49,431 bases of DNA from Fidelibacterota bacterium (GCA_018649625.1 JABIHN010000008.1:1-49431), one strand, 5' to 3'. Counted from the stretch's first letter, positions 1 to 10,176 are shown. Notes: generated by a model from the sequence alone, not told the origin. Numbers and translations are program-made.

Positions 1-795
1 ATCCCAAAATGTTCCACCACCAAATAATACCAATAATACACCACCTAAAGCCCAACCTGGAATGGAATATGCTACAAAAATAATGACGCTGGAAACAAAA
101 TCAAATGTCGAACCATGTTTTAAAGCTTTTTTAATTCCCAACGGAATACATACGATATAAGATAAAAAATATCCAATAAGTCCAAAAAATAAGGAAACTT
201 TAAAGCGGGGAGCCATTACTTCTGTCACTGGTTTGGCATAAGTATAAGATTTCCCCAAGTTGCCTGTAAGGATGCCCGAATATTCCTGCTGAAAAATAAC
301 GGCTTTTCTCGAGCCATTATCATCCGTTTCATCTATAGATGCATACCAAACAGGACTAGCGGAACCATCTTTTTCAAAAACACTTAAGTTGCCATTCTCA
401 TCTGCAGACACATCCACACGCCATATCTGACCATCTCTTTTTCCTACGCGTTTTTCCACTTGATTCTGGTCAGATGGAATCGTGAAATCTCTATGTTTTA
501 TTTCTCGTGGCCAAATACCTAACCAAATTAAATATCGTTGATAGATAGGTTTGTCAAATCCATAAAATCGTTTTAACTCTTTCATAGCAGATTCTGGTAA
601 GACGCTTCCACCCATGGCACTCACCGAACTTCCGCCCCCTTCTGCTCCACCTGTCATGCCACCCATTTGCAATTGCATAATGGTTTGTTCTAAGGGACCA
701 CCAGGCGCTAGTTGAAGAATGGTAAATACGAGTATTGTTGATCCCAAGAATGTTGGAATCATTAGTAATAATCTTCGAATGAAATAGGTTAACAT
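1..795 (-). CDS. yejB: ABC transporter permease, YejB-like (3' end missing)
   Basis: Inner-membrane permease of a peptide/microcin C-type ABC importer. The frame is open from an ATG at 795 to the window edge (265 codons, no stop), so the C-terminal part is missing. The N-terminus MLTYFIRRLLLMIPT begins a membrane segment that runs into the LAPGGP motif typical of YejB. A long glycine-rich and polar periplasmic insert follows (about residues 45-180). The family segment LTGNLGKSY then leads into further membrane helices (about 200-265). It starts 8 bp after the stop of the solute-binding protein gene, so the two are surely co-transcribed. YejE and the ATPase YejF would be expected beyond the window. 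Assignment to this family is firm; the exact substrate is unknown. Confidence 0.88.
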   Translation of the reverse strand, partial: MLTYFIRRLLLMIPTFLGSTILVFTILQLAPGGPLEQTIMQLQMGGMTGGAEGGGSSVSAMGGSVLPESAMKELKRFYGFDKPIYQRYLIWLGIWPREIKHRDFTIPSDQNQVEKRVGKRDGQIWRVDVSADENGNLSVFEKDGSASPVWYASIDETDDNGSRKAVIFQQEYSGILTGNLGKSYTYAKPVTEVMAPRFKVSLFFGLIGYFLSYIVCIPLGIKKALKHGSTFDFVSSVIIFVAYSIPGWALGGVLLVLFGGGTFWD

Positions 796-803
796 TCGTT
801 TGC

Positions 804-2726
804 CTAGTTATGGCGTTCCAAGTATTCCGGCCAGAATTTCATATCCATTTCTGCTTTTGGAAGTTTTTCACCAGACGATTTGGCCTTCACTAATTGTTCA
901 ATTTTATTTTCATCCATCCACCAATATCGAAAGACATCCCAGAAATCGCCCTGGTATCGTGTAAACATCCAATCGGGAAACCCAAATTTATCCCAATAGA
1001 GAATACGTTGATAATTACGAACAATACTCCAAGCAGTTGGGTGAACGTCTGAAAAGATTCCATCAATTTCTTGAATAATTTCAATGCGCCGTTTTTGATC
1101 AAAACATGTATCATATTCTTGAAGCAATTCATCTACACGATCGCTTTTAAAACCCCACACATTATTATTATCATTTTGATCTGCTAATTCAGATTTTAAT
1201 GAAGTTTCTGGATTAGGATAAATCAGCCCACCATAACCCAACATTGCAACTTGATAATTCCGTTCATTTACATTTTTAATCATGGTGTTATAATCCACAA
1301 ATTTAATTTGCATATCCAATCCATATTCTTTGAGCATTTGCTGAACTGGTGTGGCCATATATTCATAGGTTTTTGGCAAACTTAATTCGAAAGATAAAAC
1401 GCGCCCTGACTCTTCATGAGTCAACCATCCGTCTATATTCCTATTGGTAAAGCCGGCTTCTTTTAAAAGAGATACAGCTTTTTCCGCATCTGGTAAAAAG
1501 GGATTATTTTTCAGATTTTCATAAATGGTTCCTGCATACATGGAATTCATATATCCATATTCATTATAATACATTTCACGATTCAATTTTACACGATCAT
1601 ACAAATAGGTAAATGCATATCGAATTCGTTTATCATCGAAAGGCCATTTCCGCATATTGAAGAAATATCCGGACGTTCCAGCGGGACGCTCAGAAAAGAC
1701 ACGCTGTTTTTTTACCCACCCCATTTCAATAGATTCATATTCAGTTTCTTCTACCCAAATTCTTGCTTGGCTCACTGTATAGAAATCTTGTTCACCTTTT
1801 TTGAACTTTTCATATTCAAGAGCTGTATTGTCCTTTACCACAGATACTTTGATTTTATCAAAATTAAACATGTGTTTTGAAAAAGGATCGTTTTTTGCCC
1901 AGTAATCCAACCGTCTTTCTAAAATAAAAGATTCTTGATTTCTAATTTTATTTTCAGGGATAAAATATGGTCCACTACTCGTGAACATAGAAAAAGCATA
2001 TTCTTCTAAATATGCTGTTCCATCTAAATCTTTAAGTATATGGTTTGGTAAAATAGACATGGCGCTAAAATAAAGGAAATTTCGCCAATTAACTGTCTTC
2101 GCTTTTACGGAAACGATATATTTACTTTCAGCAACAGGGCGTTCAAATTTCCCAAATGATAATTGTTCACTTGGCATCAATATGGTTTCATCCATACGTA
2201 AATCCCAAGTTGCCACAATATCATCTGCTATTATAGGCTTTCCATCTGACCACCGTGCATCAGGATTAATACGATATTTGAATACTTTTTTATCTTCAGA
2301 TATGTACCAATGTGTCGCTAAACTTGGGATAAAATCTAAAGTGGCTGGATGCTGGCCTAATAATGATTCATAACATAATCGTTCAATAATTCTAGAGTTT
2401 ATCATTTGACTAGAATTTTGACCGATAGTTCTAAGCGTTCGGGGAAAATTTGAATGTATATATTGAAGTGTTCCACCCTTAACTGCATTCGGGTCTCCAA
2501 AAAAAGTTCCGTCTTTTTCTGACCAAATATATGTTTCATAGCCGAGTTCTTCAGCCATTTTCTCAAACCCATATCCGCCATTTTGGGCTGAAGTTGAATT
2601 GTCTATAGATGTAGGGTCAATATTTTTTGCAAAACTTATTTGTTTATTTTTTTTCTCATCGCCTCCACAGCTCACAATTAATATAGAAAAAATAAAAATT
2701 AATATTTTGAATTGTTTGTTTTTCAT
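804..2726 (-). CDS. yejA: Extracellular solute-binding lipoprotein, family 5 (YejA-like)
   Basis: Substrate-binding protein for the adjacent YejB-type importer, presumably capturing oligopeptides in the periplasm. The 640-residue product begins with a hydrophobic signal ending in a lipobox (IVSC, acylated Cys20). The SBP_bac_5 fold follows, with recognisable segments LRTIGQNSSQ, DDIVATWDLRMD and RWSDGKPI, and a tryptophan-rich C-terminus (FWDVFRYWWMDENK). Length fits the YejA branch, which is longer than typical OppA/DppA. Gene order yejA-yejB with an 8-bp gap supports an operon reading toward coordinate 1. The stop is TAG. A 107-bp spacer (2727-2833) upstream must hold its promoter, but I see no clear consensus there. 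Confidence 0.88.
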   Translation of the reverse strand: MKNKQFKILIFIFSILIVSCGGDEKKNKQISFAKNIDPTSIDNSTSAQNGGYGFEKMAEELGYETYIWSEKDGTFFGDPNAVKGGTLQYIHSNFPRTLRTIGQNSSQMINSRIIERLCYESLLGQHPATLDFIPSLATHWYISEDKKVFKYRINPDARWSDGKPIIADDIVATWDLRMDETILMPSEQLSFGKFERPVAESKYIVSVKAKTVNWRNFLYFSAMSILPNHILKDLDGTAYLEEYAFSMFTSSGPYFIPENKIRNQESFILERRLDYWAKNDPFSKHMFNFDKIKVSVVKDNTALEYEKFKKGEQDFYTVSQARIWVEETEYESIEMGWVKKQRVFSERPAGTSGYFFNMRKWPFDDKRIRYAFTYLYDRVKLNREMYYNEYGYMNSMYAGTIYENLKNNPFLPDAEKAVSLLKEAGFTNRNIDGWLTHEESGRVLSFELSLPKTYEYMATPVQQMLKEYGLDMQIKFVDYNTMIKNVNERNYQVAMLGYGGLIYPNPETSLKSELADQNDNNNVWGFKSDRVDELLQEYDTCFDQKRRIEIIQEIDGIFSDVHPTAWSIVRNYQRILYWDKFGFPDWMFTRYQGDFWDVFRYWWMDENKIEQLVKAKSSGEKLPKAEMDMKFWPEYLERHN

Positions 2727-2833
2727 GATGATTTATAAGTACCTATTTATATTGTTAAAAAGGGCTCGAAATTTAATGTTTTGCTGTCCCAGAAAATATT
2801 TTAATTCACTGAAATCCTGAAGTCATTTATATT

Positions 2834-3172
2834 CTATTTAGTCGCCAATCCCAAGCCCGCGAAATAATAAACCATTGTTAGAAACACACAAACAGAAAAA
2901 GTTGAAGTCCATCGTTTCATATAATGTGAACTATTAAAGTCACGGTTCCAATCTTTTAAATAAATTTGTTCAGTAATTTTACTGCCTCCCTGCTTCTCAC
3001 ATTTTTTCACTAATTGTTGAAATTTTGGAATGTCTTTAATTGGGATGGCTTTTATCCCACTATTCAATGCAATTTGTATTAAAGGATCATTACAAGGGTT
3101 ACTATCATTTGCGATAGAATTTTGTCCTAATAAAATCGAAAATAATACTATTAAAATAAACCAGTTTTTCAC
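2834..3172 (-). CDS. Small exported hypothetical protein with C-terminal membrane segment
   Basis: I do not recognise this 112-residue protein. It has a classical signal peptide (MKNWFILIVLFSILLGQNSI), a short hydrophilic domain with two cysteines (about residues 27 and 58) that could pair after export, and a hydrophobic stretch at about 90-108 that could anchor the C-terminus. The start is a GTG whose bases overlap the stop of the upstream gene by 4 bp (GTGA), so it is probably translationally coupled to the barrel protein at 3169-3882. Function unknown; the pair may form a small envelope unit. Confidence 0.6.
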   Translation of the reverse strand: MKNWFILIVLFSILLGQNSIANDSNPCNDPLIQIALNSGIKAIPIKDIPKFQQLVKKCEKQGGSKITEQIYLKDWNRDFNSSHYMKRWTSTFSVCVFLTMVYYFAGLGLATK

Positions 3173-3882
3173 TTTATACCATAAACAAGTTTAAATGAGA
3201 ATACTGGTAGATCATCAATTGTCATTGCTGGTCCTTTTACTTTTTCTCCCGAAAGTCGCCATTTATCTTGCTTATATCCATTATTCATAAAGCCAGCCTT
3301 TACATCAATACCCAATCGAGATGATAAATAATATCTCACACCAATCAGTCCCGAATACCCTATCCAATTTTTTCTCATCGCATCCGTTGAAGTCATTTTA
3401 GTCATTGGACTTTCATCGCCAAAACTGTTTAGTATTTGATTCCAATCATCCGATTTATCTCCTGGAGATGTATCTACTGATATTTTAGCTATCCCCCAAA
3501 TAGGCGCCAAAGTAAAATTCAATTCTATTTTTTGTTTCCATCTGAAAAATGTTTGTATCGGGAAAAAACGATACCGAATTGTTCTGTAAAACACAGAAGT
3601 AGCATTTACGAGTTCGATATCTCCGATTTCATAAGATGACATTGAAGTATATCCAACACGTGCATTGCTGAAAAATTCATAATACACACCCCAATCTAAG
3701 AGCAGATTTCTATTGAAAATATTTGCAGTTGGAAAAGGTACATCTGTGTTTTCATCAAAACCAGACAAGGTAGGCTCATATAAACCAAGCCCAAAATCAA
3801 CACTCAATTTTGGCTGAGCAGCTGTCGGCGAACTCAATAAAAAAAGGACAGAAAGAATTAATACAGGAATTTGACTCTTCAT
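3169..3882 (-). CDS. Outer-membrane beta-barrel-like protein
   Basis: Predicted 237-residue exported protein. An N-terminal signal ends near the AAQP site (about residue 22). The body alternates hydrophobic and polar residues with many aromatics (for example YYEFFSNARVGYTSMSSY and WIGYSGLIGVRYYLS) and ends in the strand-like FSFKLVYGIK. This pattern fits a small OmpA/OmpW-type barrel, but no specific family is recognised. It overlaps the next gene on the same strand by 4 bp. Its start lies only 23 bp from the start of the divergent gene at 3906, so at least one promoter must sit inside a neighbouring coding region. Confidence 0.6.
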   Translation of the reverse strand: MKSQIPVLILSVLFLLSSPTAAQPKLSVDFGLGLYEPTLSGFDENTDVPFPTANIFNRNLLLDWGVYYEFFSNARVGYTSMSSYEIGDIELVNATSVFYRTIRYRFFPIQTFFRWKQKIELNFTLAPIWGIAKISVDTSPGDKSDDWNQILNSFGDESPMTKMTSTDAMRKNWIGYSGLIGVRYYLSSRLGIDVKAGFMNNGYKQDKWRLSGEKVKGPAMTIDDLPVFSFKLVYGIK

Positions 3883-3905
3883 ATAAGGTTCTTAATTTAC
3901 GACCC

Positions 3906-4769
3906 ATGAAACTAATTGCGAGCATATTCCTTTTAACATTTTCTCTTGTAGCATCAGATACAACACATACTGATGTAAATCATATGATTGTAAAGTTTGA
4001 TGGGGAGACTTTAATCGGTTCCATTGATTCAATTAATCGAAAAAATGTCTATTTTATTCAAAAAGATTCTGCTGAGTACGATTCATTACTCCTAAAAGAC
4101 GTTTATTACATTTATAATGATTATGATCGAATTTTCTACAAAAGTTGGAGTTTCGAACAAAATTTGAATCGTATGAAAAATCGGTCTGGATTTATTTTCA
4201 CATTAAATGGGGATACAATTCCATTTTATAGTATCAATTTTATTGCGGATATGATTCATCCAGAAATTTTTATAAAAACAGGATTAAATCAATCCGAATT
4301 TATTTCATTATTTGAAATTCAAAAAATCGTAACTGACAATTCAATAATGCAATATTCTATTGAGCGTGGGTTTTTCTACTCTTTTTATGCCTTTTTGGTT
4401 TCAGCAACTTTAGATATACCTTTTAAATGGGATAACTCTCGAAGAGCTTCACCACAAATTTGGGATCGTTATAATGATTTACTTCCAAAAGCAACAATGA
4501 TAGGATTAAATGATACTGGAAGCAAATATGAATCATTAATACTAAGTATTCCAATTTCGGTTGGTTCATCTATGCTATATGATTTGTGGAAAAAGAAAAA
4601 TGTTTTTTATTTTACGTCTGCCTATGAAGAAAATTTATTTGGCAGAAATATGTATGTGTTTTCCCTGAAACATATTAGTAAAGTCTATCTTGAAAACACT
4701 ATTTTTAAGTTAGAAAAAACTAAATTAGGGGTAAAATTCATCGGATGGATTAGGGGAAAAAATTCGTAA
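3906..4769 (+). CDS. Exported hypothetical protein
   Basis: Uncharacterised 287-residue protein. I chose the ATG at 3906 because it gives a clear signal peptide (MKLIASIFLLTFSLVAS); the frame stays open upstream to 3810, but that part is hydrophilic and overlaps the divergent gene. After the signal comes a segment resembling envelope proteins that read 'VKFDGETLIGSIDSIN...VYFIQKDS', a beta-rich pattern seen in short exported proteins that respond to ligands, though I cannot name the family. Two hydrophobic stretches (about residues 155-175 and 220-235) may be membrane-associated. It is followed after 9 bp by the Ig-repeat lipoprotein, suggesting co-transcription. Confidence 0.55.
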   Translation: MKLIASIFLLTFSLVASDTTHTDVNHMIVKFDGETLIGSIDSINRKNVYFIQKDSAEYDSLLLKDVYYIYNDYDRIFYKSWSFEQNLNRMKNRSGFIFTLNGDTIPFYSINFIADMIHPEIFIKTGLNQSEFISLFEIQKIVTDNSIMQYSIERGFFYSFYAFLVSATLDIPFKWDNSRRASPQIWDRYNDLLPKATMIGLNDTGSKYESLILSIPISVGSSMLYDLWKKKNVFYFTSAYEENLFGRNMYVFSLKHISKVYLENTIFKLEKTKLGVKFIGWIRGKNS

Positions 4770-4778
4770 GTTATCCTA

Positions 4779-6620
4779 ATGCTACACTTTAATAATCAAA
4801 AAAATATTCTAACAATTGTATTCTTAACCTTTTTGGGATTATCTTGTTCAGAAGACCCGATTCAACTTCCCACGGCGGATAGAACGCCTCCACAGGGTGT
4901 AATTATTTTCCCTGTTGATGGAGAATCTGTTCAGGGTGATATTAAAATAAAAGCACGGGCAACCGATAATGAAATTGTGGATTCCGTTCAGTTTTATATT
5001 AACCAGGAATGGGTTGGCACTGACGAAACTGATGAAAATGATATCTTCGAATTTGAGTGGAAAACCCTTAATTATACTGAAGATGAGTTTCATTACATAT
5101 CTATTATTGCTTATGATAGGAAAGAGAATGATTATGCATCCTTCCCTATTAGAGTAAAAGCTGACAATCAAGACAATGAGTTACCAGTTGCATTTATATT
5201 AAACCCCTTTTCAGGTCAATATGTCAATGGGGTTGTAGATATTACAGTTGAAGCTTCTGATAATGATAGTATCCAATATGTAAGCTATTATATAAATAAT
5301 ATGCTTCAAGGATATGTTCAAGAACCTCCTTTTATTTTTCCATGGAATACTAACTTAGTCCAAGATGATGAATATTACTCAATTTTTGTCAGAGTTCGTG
5401 ACATGAGCAATAACCTCACCACCATTTCACCAATAAATGTAATCGTAGACAATGATGTTCAAGCTGATGTCATTCCACCTACGGGTTCAATCACTAGCCC
5501 ACCAGCTGGACTTACCGTAAGCGGAATAGTAGAAATTATCATCAGTGCTTCGGATAATCGAGCCATGGGTGAAGTACTTTTCTCAATCGATGGAACATAT
5601 ATTATAACAGATGAAGAAGCACCCTATAATTACAGTTGGGACACAACACTTGAAGAAGAAGATATTGAGCACACTATTAGTGTTGTATTAGTTGACCTTT
5701 CGGGTAATGAATCACCCTTGAGTCCTATTTCCGTATTTGTTGATAATAATCCTCCTGGAGATATATCACCACCCATTATAGTTCAAACTGAACCTGCTGC
5801 AGGCCAAACGCTTTCTGGAGTAGTTTCTATTGATGTTTTAGCATCAGATGATACTGGAATTGACTACATTGAGTTTTATATCGATGGAGAATCTGTAGCA
5901 AACGATTCAACTGCACCCTATTCATATTCCTGGGATACTGAAACCGTTTCAGAAGATATGGATCATATTATTGCTGTTGTTGGGTTCGATCTTGAAGGTA
6001 ATTCTACCCTTGCATCACCTGTTTCAGTTTATATAGATAATTATGATAATATTCTGCCCGTAGGGCAAATTCAAAATCCGGCCGCCGGTCAATCAGTTTC
6101 AGGAACTGTTTCTATCGAAATTTCAGCATCGGATAATATTGCTGTTTCTCAAATAGACTTATCAATAGATGGAATTCCAAGAGTTATATTAACAGAAACT
6201 CCCTACACATATAATTGGGATACACTTTTAGAAACCGAAGATGAAGATCACGTAATTAGTATTATAGTCTCCGACGCATCTGAAAACATTGCGTATGTAG
6301 CGCCCATTAGTGTGTTTGTGAATAATGTTATTAATGATATAACACCTCCAGTCGCTTCAATTTCTAATCCACTTTCAGGGCAAATTGTAAGTGGCAGCGT
6401 TACATTTACCGTTCTAGCTCAGGATGATTTTGGAATTAATAATGTAGAATTTTTTATCGATGGGGAAACTGTTGGTTCAGCTTCTTCAACTCCATACCAA
6501 TTTGCGTGGGACACAACAACTCTAAGTAATGATTCGCAACATACTCTCTCAGCAACAGTTATAGATAATGCAAATAATTCAACGATTGTTCAGCCAATTC
6601 TTGTTACGGTAACTAATTAA
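4779..6620 (+). CDS. Lipoprotein with six bacterial Ig-like (Big_7-type) repeats
   Basis: Surface or periplasmic adhesin-like lipoprotein of 613 residues. The signal ends in the lipobox LGLSC (Cys23). Six tandem domains of about 95 residues follow, each built on the same plan: PPxGxIxxPxxGQxVSG, then AxDN, a strand ending in FxIDG, a PYxYxWDT motif, and a closing PIxVxVDN. This matches the bacterial Ig-like Big_7 type. No enzymatic domain is visible, so the role is probably structural, adhesive or carbohydrate-binding. Its stop overlaps the start of the next gene by 1 bp (TAATG), and that gene carries the same repeats, so the pair looks like a tandem duplication that later diverged. Confidence 0.8.
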   Translation: MLHFNNQKNILTIVFLTFLGLSCSEDPIQLPTADRTPPQGVIIFPVDGESVQGDIKIKARATDNEIVDSVQFYINQEWVGTDETDENDIFEFEWKTLNYTEDEFHYISIIAYDRKENDYASFPIRVKADNQDNELPVAFILNPFSGQYVNGVVDITVEASDNDSIQYVSYYINNMLQGYVQEPPFIFPWNTNLVQDDEYYSIFVRVRDMSNNLTTISPINVIVDNDVQADVIPPTGSITSPPAGLTVSGIVEIIISASDNRAMGEVLFSIDGTYIITDEEAPYNYSWDTTLEEEDIEHTISVVLVDLSGNESPLSPISVFVDNNPPGDISPPIIVQTEPAAGQTLSGVVSIDVLASDDTGIDYIEFYIDGESVANDSTAPYSYSWDTETVSEDMDHIIAVVGFDLEGNSTLASPVSVYIDNYDNILPVGQIQNPAAGQSVSGTVSIEISASDNIAVSQIDLSIDGIPRVILTETPYTYNWDTLLETEDEDHVISIIVSDASENIAYVAPISVFVNNVINDITPPVASISNPLSGQIVSGSVTFTVLAQDDFGINNVEFFIDGETVGSASSTPYQFAWDTTTLSNDSQHTLSATVIDNANNSTIVQPILVTVTN

Positions 6621-9430
6621 TGAAAAAAATTAATCTATATAGTTTATTTATTACTATTTTGGTTTTAAGCTGCGAAGGACCTTATATTGAAGTTCCTGAT
6701 AATTCCGATTCCATTGCGCCGATATTAACACTTACTTTCCCTGCAAGCCAATCTACAGTTTCAGACACTGTAAAAATTACTGCATATGCCTTTGATAATA
6801 TTGAATTAGAATTGGTAACAGTTTATCTAAATGATTCAGCAATCATAAATGCCAAAGAAGCTCCATTCGAGTTTGATTGGAATACTCTAGATTACTCAGA
6901 AGATGAATATCATACTATTTATGCAAAGGCAATAGATGTTGCTGGAAATATTAATCAAATTAGTCCGATTCAAGTTCTAGTCGATAATCATGATAATGTT
7001 AATCCCACAGGTGCACTTATATTTCCCTTTACCGGACAAACTTTAAATGGCGAAATAACAATAATTATAGAAGCAGATGACAACGAAGGGATTGACTTTG
7101 TAAATATTTATATTAATGGAGATACCGTTGCAAACTTAACTGAATCGCCCTATACTTTTCTATGGGATACATCTGTAGAAATTGATGACATACTTTATAC
7201 AATTCACAGTCACATTCAAGATGTTACAGGAAATCGGATTACATTGGGTCCCATAAATGTTTTAATTGATAATTATGAAACTGCTGACAATATTGCCCCA
7301 ACAGGTATAATTACAAATCCACCATCAGCATCAACGGTGTCCGGCACAGTAAACATTCAAATTTCTGCTTATGATAATATTGAAATGGGATATGTCGATT
7401 TCATCATAGATGGTTCTGCCGTTGCTCAAGTATCTAGTTTCCCTTATGAATATTCTTGGGATACAACTGAAGAAATAGAAGATGCTGATCATATCATAAA
7501 TATTAATCTCACAGACGCAGCAGGAAATTCCACATCCCTTTTCCCCGTGACAGTTTACATTGATAATGTAGCCGAATTGGACATTACCCCACCCGCAATC
7601 GTTATCTATGATCCTGCGGCAAATCAGACCGTTTCAGGCATAGTTACAGTCTCCACTATTGCGACCGATAACGCAGGAATCAATCGAGTAGAATTTTACA
7701 TTAACCATGAATTAAGTAATACATCAAGCAATTCTCCTTACTCCTTTGATTGGAATACAACTTTATTAGATGATGATACAGAATATTCACTCTATGTAAA
7801 GGCTTTTGATACCAGTGAGAATTTTACGCAAACACAACCAATCTCAGTATTCGTAAACAATGATGATAATATTACTCCCACGGGATTTATACTTTACCCA
7901 TATGCTGGACAAACTGTTAGTGGAACAATCGAAATTCAGATTTCAGCATCTGATAATGTTGGTATAGCTCAAGTTGAGTTTTTTATTGATGGTAATTCGG
8001 TGGGAACAGACAATGATGAGTCCTACAATTTCTTCTGGAATACAGAATCTTTTTCGGAAGATAATGATCATATAATCTCTATAACAATTACAGATTTAAG
8101 TGGGAATTATATAAACCTTTCCCCCATAGCGGTATTTGTTAATAATATTGTAACACCCGAAGATGATATAACCCCACCTGTTGTTGCTATTTTAACTCCA
8201 GTTTCGGGTCAAACTGTCGAAGATACAGTTTTTATCTCAGGATTTGCAGCAGATAATGTCGGTATAGACTATGTACAATTTTTAATCGATGATGCATTGA
8301 TTTCAACAGATTCAGACTCACCTTACACCTATAATTGGAATACCTATGAACTGGCAAATTATTCAGATCATATAATTCAAATGGTTGCCCGTGATATTGC
8401 TGGAAATGAAACCAATGCCCAACCTATTATTGTAACAGTTCAAAATGAATATAATGAGCAAATACAATCTCTTTCTCTTTCTGTCTCCGAAAATAATATC
8501 TCATTAAGTTGGGATTCACCCAACAATGCTACATCATTTAAGGTTTATAGAGATAATGTATTCGTTATTGAAACAACAAATCAAACATTTGATGATGCTG
8601 TCATTGGCGGCATAGAATATTGCTATACAATTTCGGCTGTTAACTCAGTAGAAATTGAAGGCCCTATTTCTGCAGAGCAATGTGGAATAGCTATATTGGC
8701 TGCACCTATTTCCTTCACAGCATCCGTAGATGATACTACAGTAACACTTGTATGGAACTCAATTGAAAATGCATCGGGCTATAGCCTTAATCGTGATAAT
8801 GTGGAAATCATGAATGGGTCACCATTGACTTTCACTGATTCAGAACTTGAACATAATTCAACCTATATTTATACTGTAACCGCATTTGACATGAATTCAA
8901 CAAATGGTACAACAAGTGAGCCAATTACAGTTACTACACATGCTGCGTTAATCAGCCCAGTATTATCATTAACTGTTTCAGGAACAGATGGAAATTTGAC
9001 TTGGACATCGGTTTCATCTGCTGTTGCATATAGACTTTATAAAGACAGTAATTTTATTGCCGAAATTGATGTTACCCAATATGAGATAGAATTAACACAT
9101 GCTGTGGAAACCTGCTTTACTGTTCTTGCTCTTAATGAATATGGAACATTAAGTGAACTTTCAAATTCTGAGTGTGGTACAGGCGAATTAACTCCGCCAA
9201 CCTTATCGCTCACAGTAACAGATTCAACTGCTGCATTAAATTGGAATACTATTCTTTCAGCGATTAATTATAAAATATATCAGAACGATACATTTCTTAT
9301 AGAAACAACAAATACAAATTATAGCCTAAATATTGGAACTGGAGTTCAAGAATGTTTCAAGATTTCAGCTGTCAATAATTATGGAACAGAAAGTAACGCA
9401 TCTAATCAAGAATGCGGAACTGGATTTTAA
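6620..9430 (+). CDS. Lipoprotein with six Ig-like and four fibronectin type III-like domains
   Basis: Large 936-residue lipoprotein (lipobox VLSC, Cys18) translationally coupled to the preceding paralogue. Residues about 30-610 hold six Big_7-type Ig repeats with the FxIDG and PYxYxWDT/NT signatures. Residues about 615-936 hold four fibronectin type III-like domains with the pattern LxWxxxxxAxxYxxYRDxxFI...YCYTISAVN. Three of the four end in CG near their C-terminus and have an upstream partner Cys (for example YCYTISA...EQCG), so an intradomain disulfide is likely. Adhesion or cell-surface scaffolding is the most reasonable role. Its TAA stop shares the bases TTAA with the stop of the convergent gene at 9427. 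Confidence 0.8.
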   Translation: MKKINLYSLFITILVLSCEGPYIEVPDNSDSIAPILTLTFPASQSTVSDTVKITAYAFDNIELELVTVYLNDSAIINAKEAPFEFDWNTLDYSEDEYHTIYAKAIDVAGNINQISPIQVLVDNHDNVNPTGALIFPFTGQTLNGEITIIIEADDNEGIDFVNIYINGDTVANLTESPYTFLWDTSVEIDDILYTIHSHIQDVTGNRITLGPINVLIDNYETADNIAPTGIITNPPSASTVSGTVNIQISAYDNIEMGYVDFIIDGSAVAQVSSFPYEYSWDTTEEIEDADHIININLTDAAGNSTSLFPVTVYIDNVAELDITPPAIVIYDPAANQTVSGIVTVSTIATDNAGINRVEFYINHELSNTSSNSPYSFDWNTTLLDDDTEYSLYVKAFDTSENFTQTQPISVFVNNDDNITPTGFILYPYAGQTVSGTIEIQISASDNVGIAQVEFFIDGNSVGTDNDESYNFFWNTESFSEDNDHIISITITDLSGNYINLSPIAVFVNNIVTPEDDITPPVVAILTPVSGQTVEDTVFISGFAADNVGIDYVQFLIDDALISTDSDSPYTYNWNTYELANYSDHIIQMVARDIAGNETNAQPIIVTVQNEYNEQIQSLSLSVSENNISLSWDSPNNATSFKVYRDNVFVIETTNQTFDDAVIGGIEYCYTISAVNSVEIEGPISAEQCGIAILAAPISFTASVDDTTVTLVWNSIENASGYSLNRDNVEIMNGSPLTFTDSELEHNSTYIYTVTAFDMNSTNGTTSEPITVTTHAALISPVLSLTVSGTDGNLTWTSVSSAVAYRLYKDSNFIAEIDVTQYEIELTHAVETCFTVLALNEYGTLSELSNSECGTGELTPPTLSLTVTDSTAALNWNTILSAINYKIYQNDTFLIETTNTNYSLNIGTGVQECFKISAVNNYGTESNASNQECGTGF

Positions 9431-10176
9431 GGAAACAAACTATCTCCATCGCAACTTTTTAAAGTATGTATAAAATTGATAGAATTATAATTTCCTGATA
9501 AAAATGAAATATAACCAGAATCAGGTTTGCTCATATCCAATAAATAATATTCTGGAATTCCTGTTGTCTGAATTGTATCAACTTCCCCATTAAGAGAATT
9601 AATATTTAAGGTAGAATAAGTGTAAGTCATCCAACCACTTCCAGTCCACTCATTTGAATCTAAAATACAGTCTGAAAAAATAAATACCCCGATAGTGTCA
9701 TCTTGGGTAACAAATGAATCAGCAATCACAAGTTGAAAGGACGATGAAATAGAATAAACTTCAGGGACAATACATATTTCCACCGAATCATATTCTGGAA
9801 CAGTCCATGTTCCCGAAGCTTTATAACATTCTACAAAAGTTGTATCCGAGAATTCACCAACATTTGTAGATACATCTTTTGCACGAACTATGTATGCAAA
9901 TATTTCCTGCCATTCGATTTTATTATCGACGTAAGAATTAATTGAACCTGAAATAACAGTAAGAGAATCAAATTCATCTTCTTTAGTGTTTTTTTTAAAA
10001 ATATGATATTCTTTAACATCGTCAGATATTGATTTATCCCATGTTAAATTAACGCGAGGGTTGCCTTCACTCATGGTAAAATGGCTACGAAGCCCTGTCG
10101 GAAATTCAGGTGGGTCTTCATCTACATCACAAGAAAATAGAATGAATATAATCATTAAAAATGAAAGTCGATTCAT
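9427..10176 (-). CDS. Lipoprotein with N-terminal fibronectin type III domain
   Basis: Uncharacterised 249-residue lipoprotein. The start at 10176 is preferred over an in-frame ATG at 10224 because it places a compact signal (MNRLSFLMIIFILFSC) directly at the N-terminus, with acylated Cys16. Residues about 25-115 form a fibronectin type III-like domain (RVNLTWDKS, VKEYHIFKK, IFAYIVRAKDVSTNVGEFS), much like those in secreted proteins of the FCB group. Residues 120-249 form a beta-rich domain of unknown type with two cysteines. It faces the tandem Ig-repeat lipoproteins tail to tail, with a 4-bp overlap of the stop codons. Confidence 0.7.
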   Translation of the reverse strand: MNRLSFLMIIFILFSCDVDEDPPEFPTGLRSHFTMSEGNPRVNLTWDKSISDDVKEYHIFKKNTKEDEFDSLTVISGSINSYVDNKIEWQEIFAYIVRAKDVSTNVGEFSDTTFVECYKASGTWTVPEYDSVEICIVPEVYSISSSFQLVIADSFVTQDDTIGVFIFSDCILDSNEWTGSGWMTYTYSTLNINSLNGEVDTIQTTGIPEYYLLDMSKPDSGYISFLSGNYNSINFIHTLKSCDGDSLFP

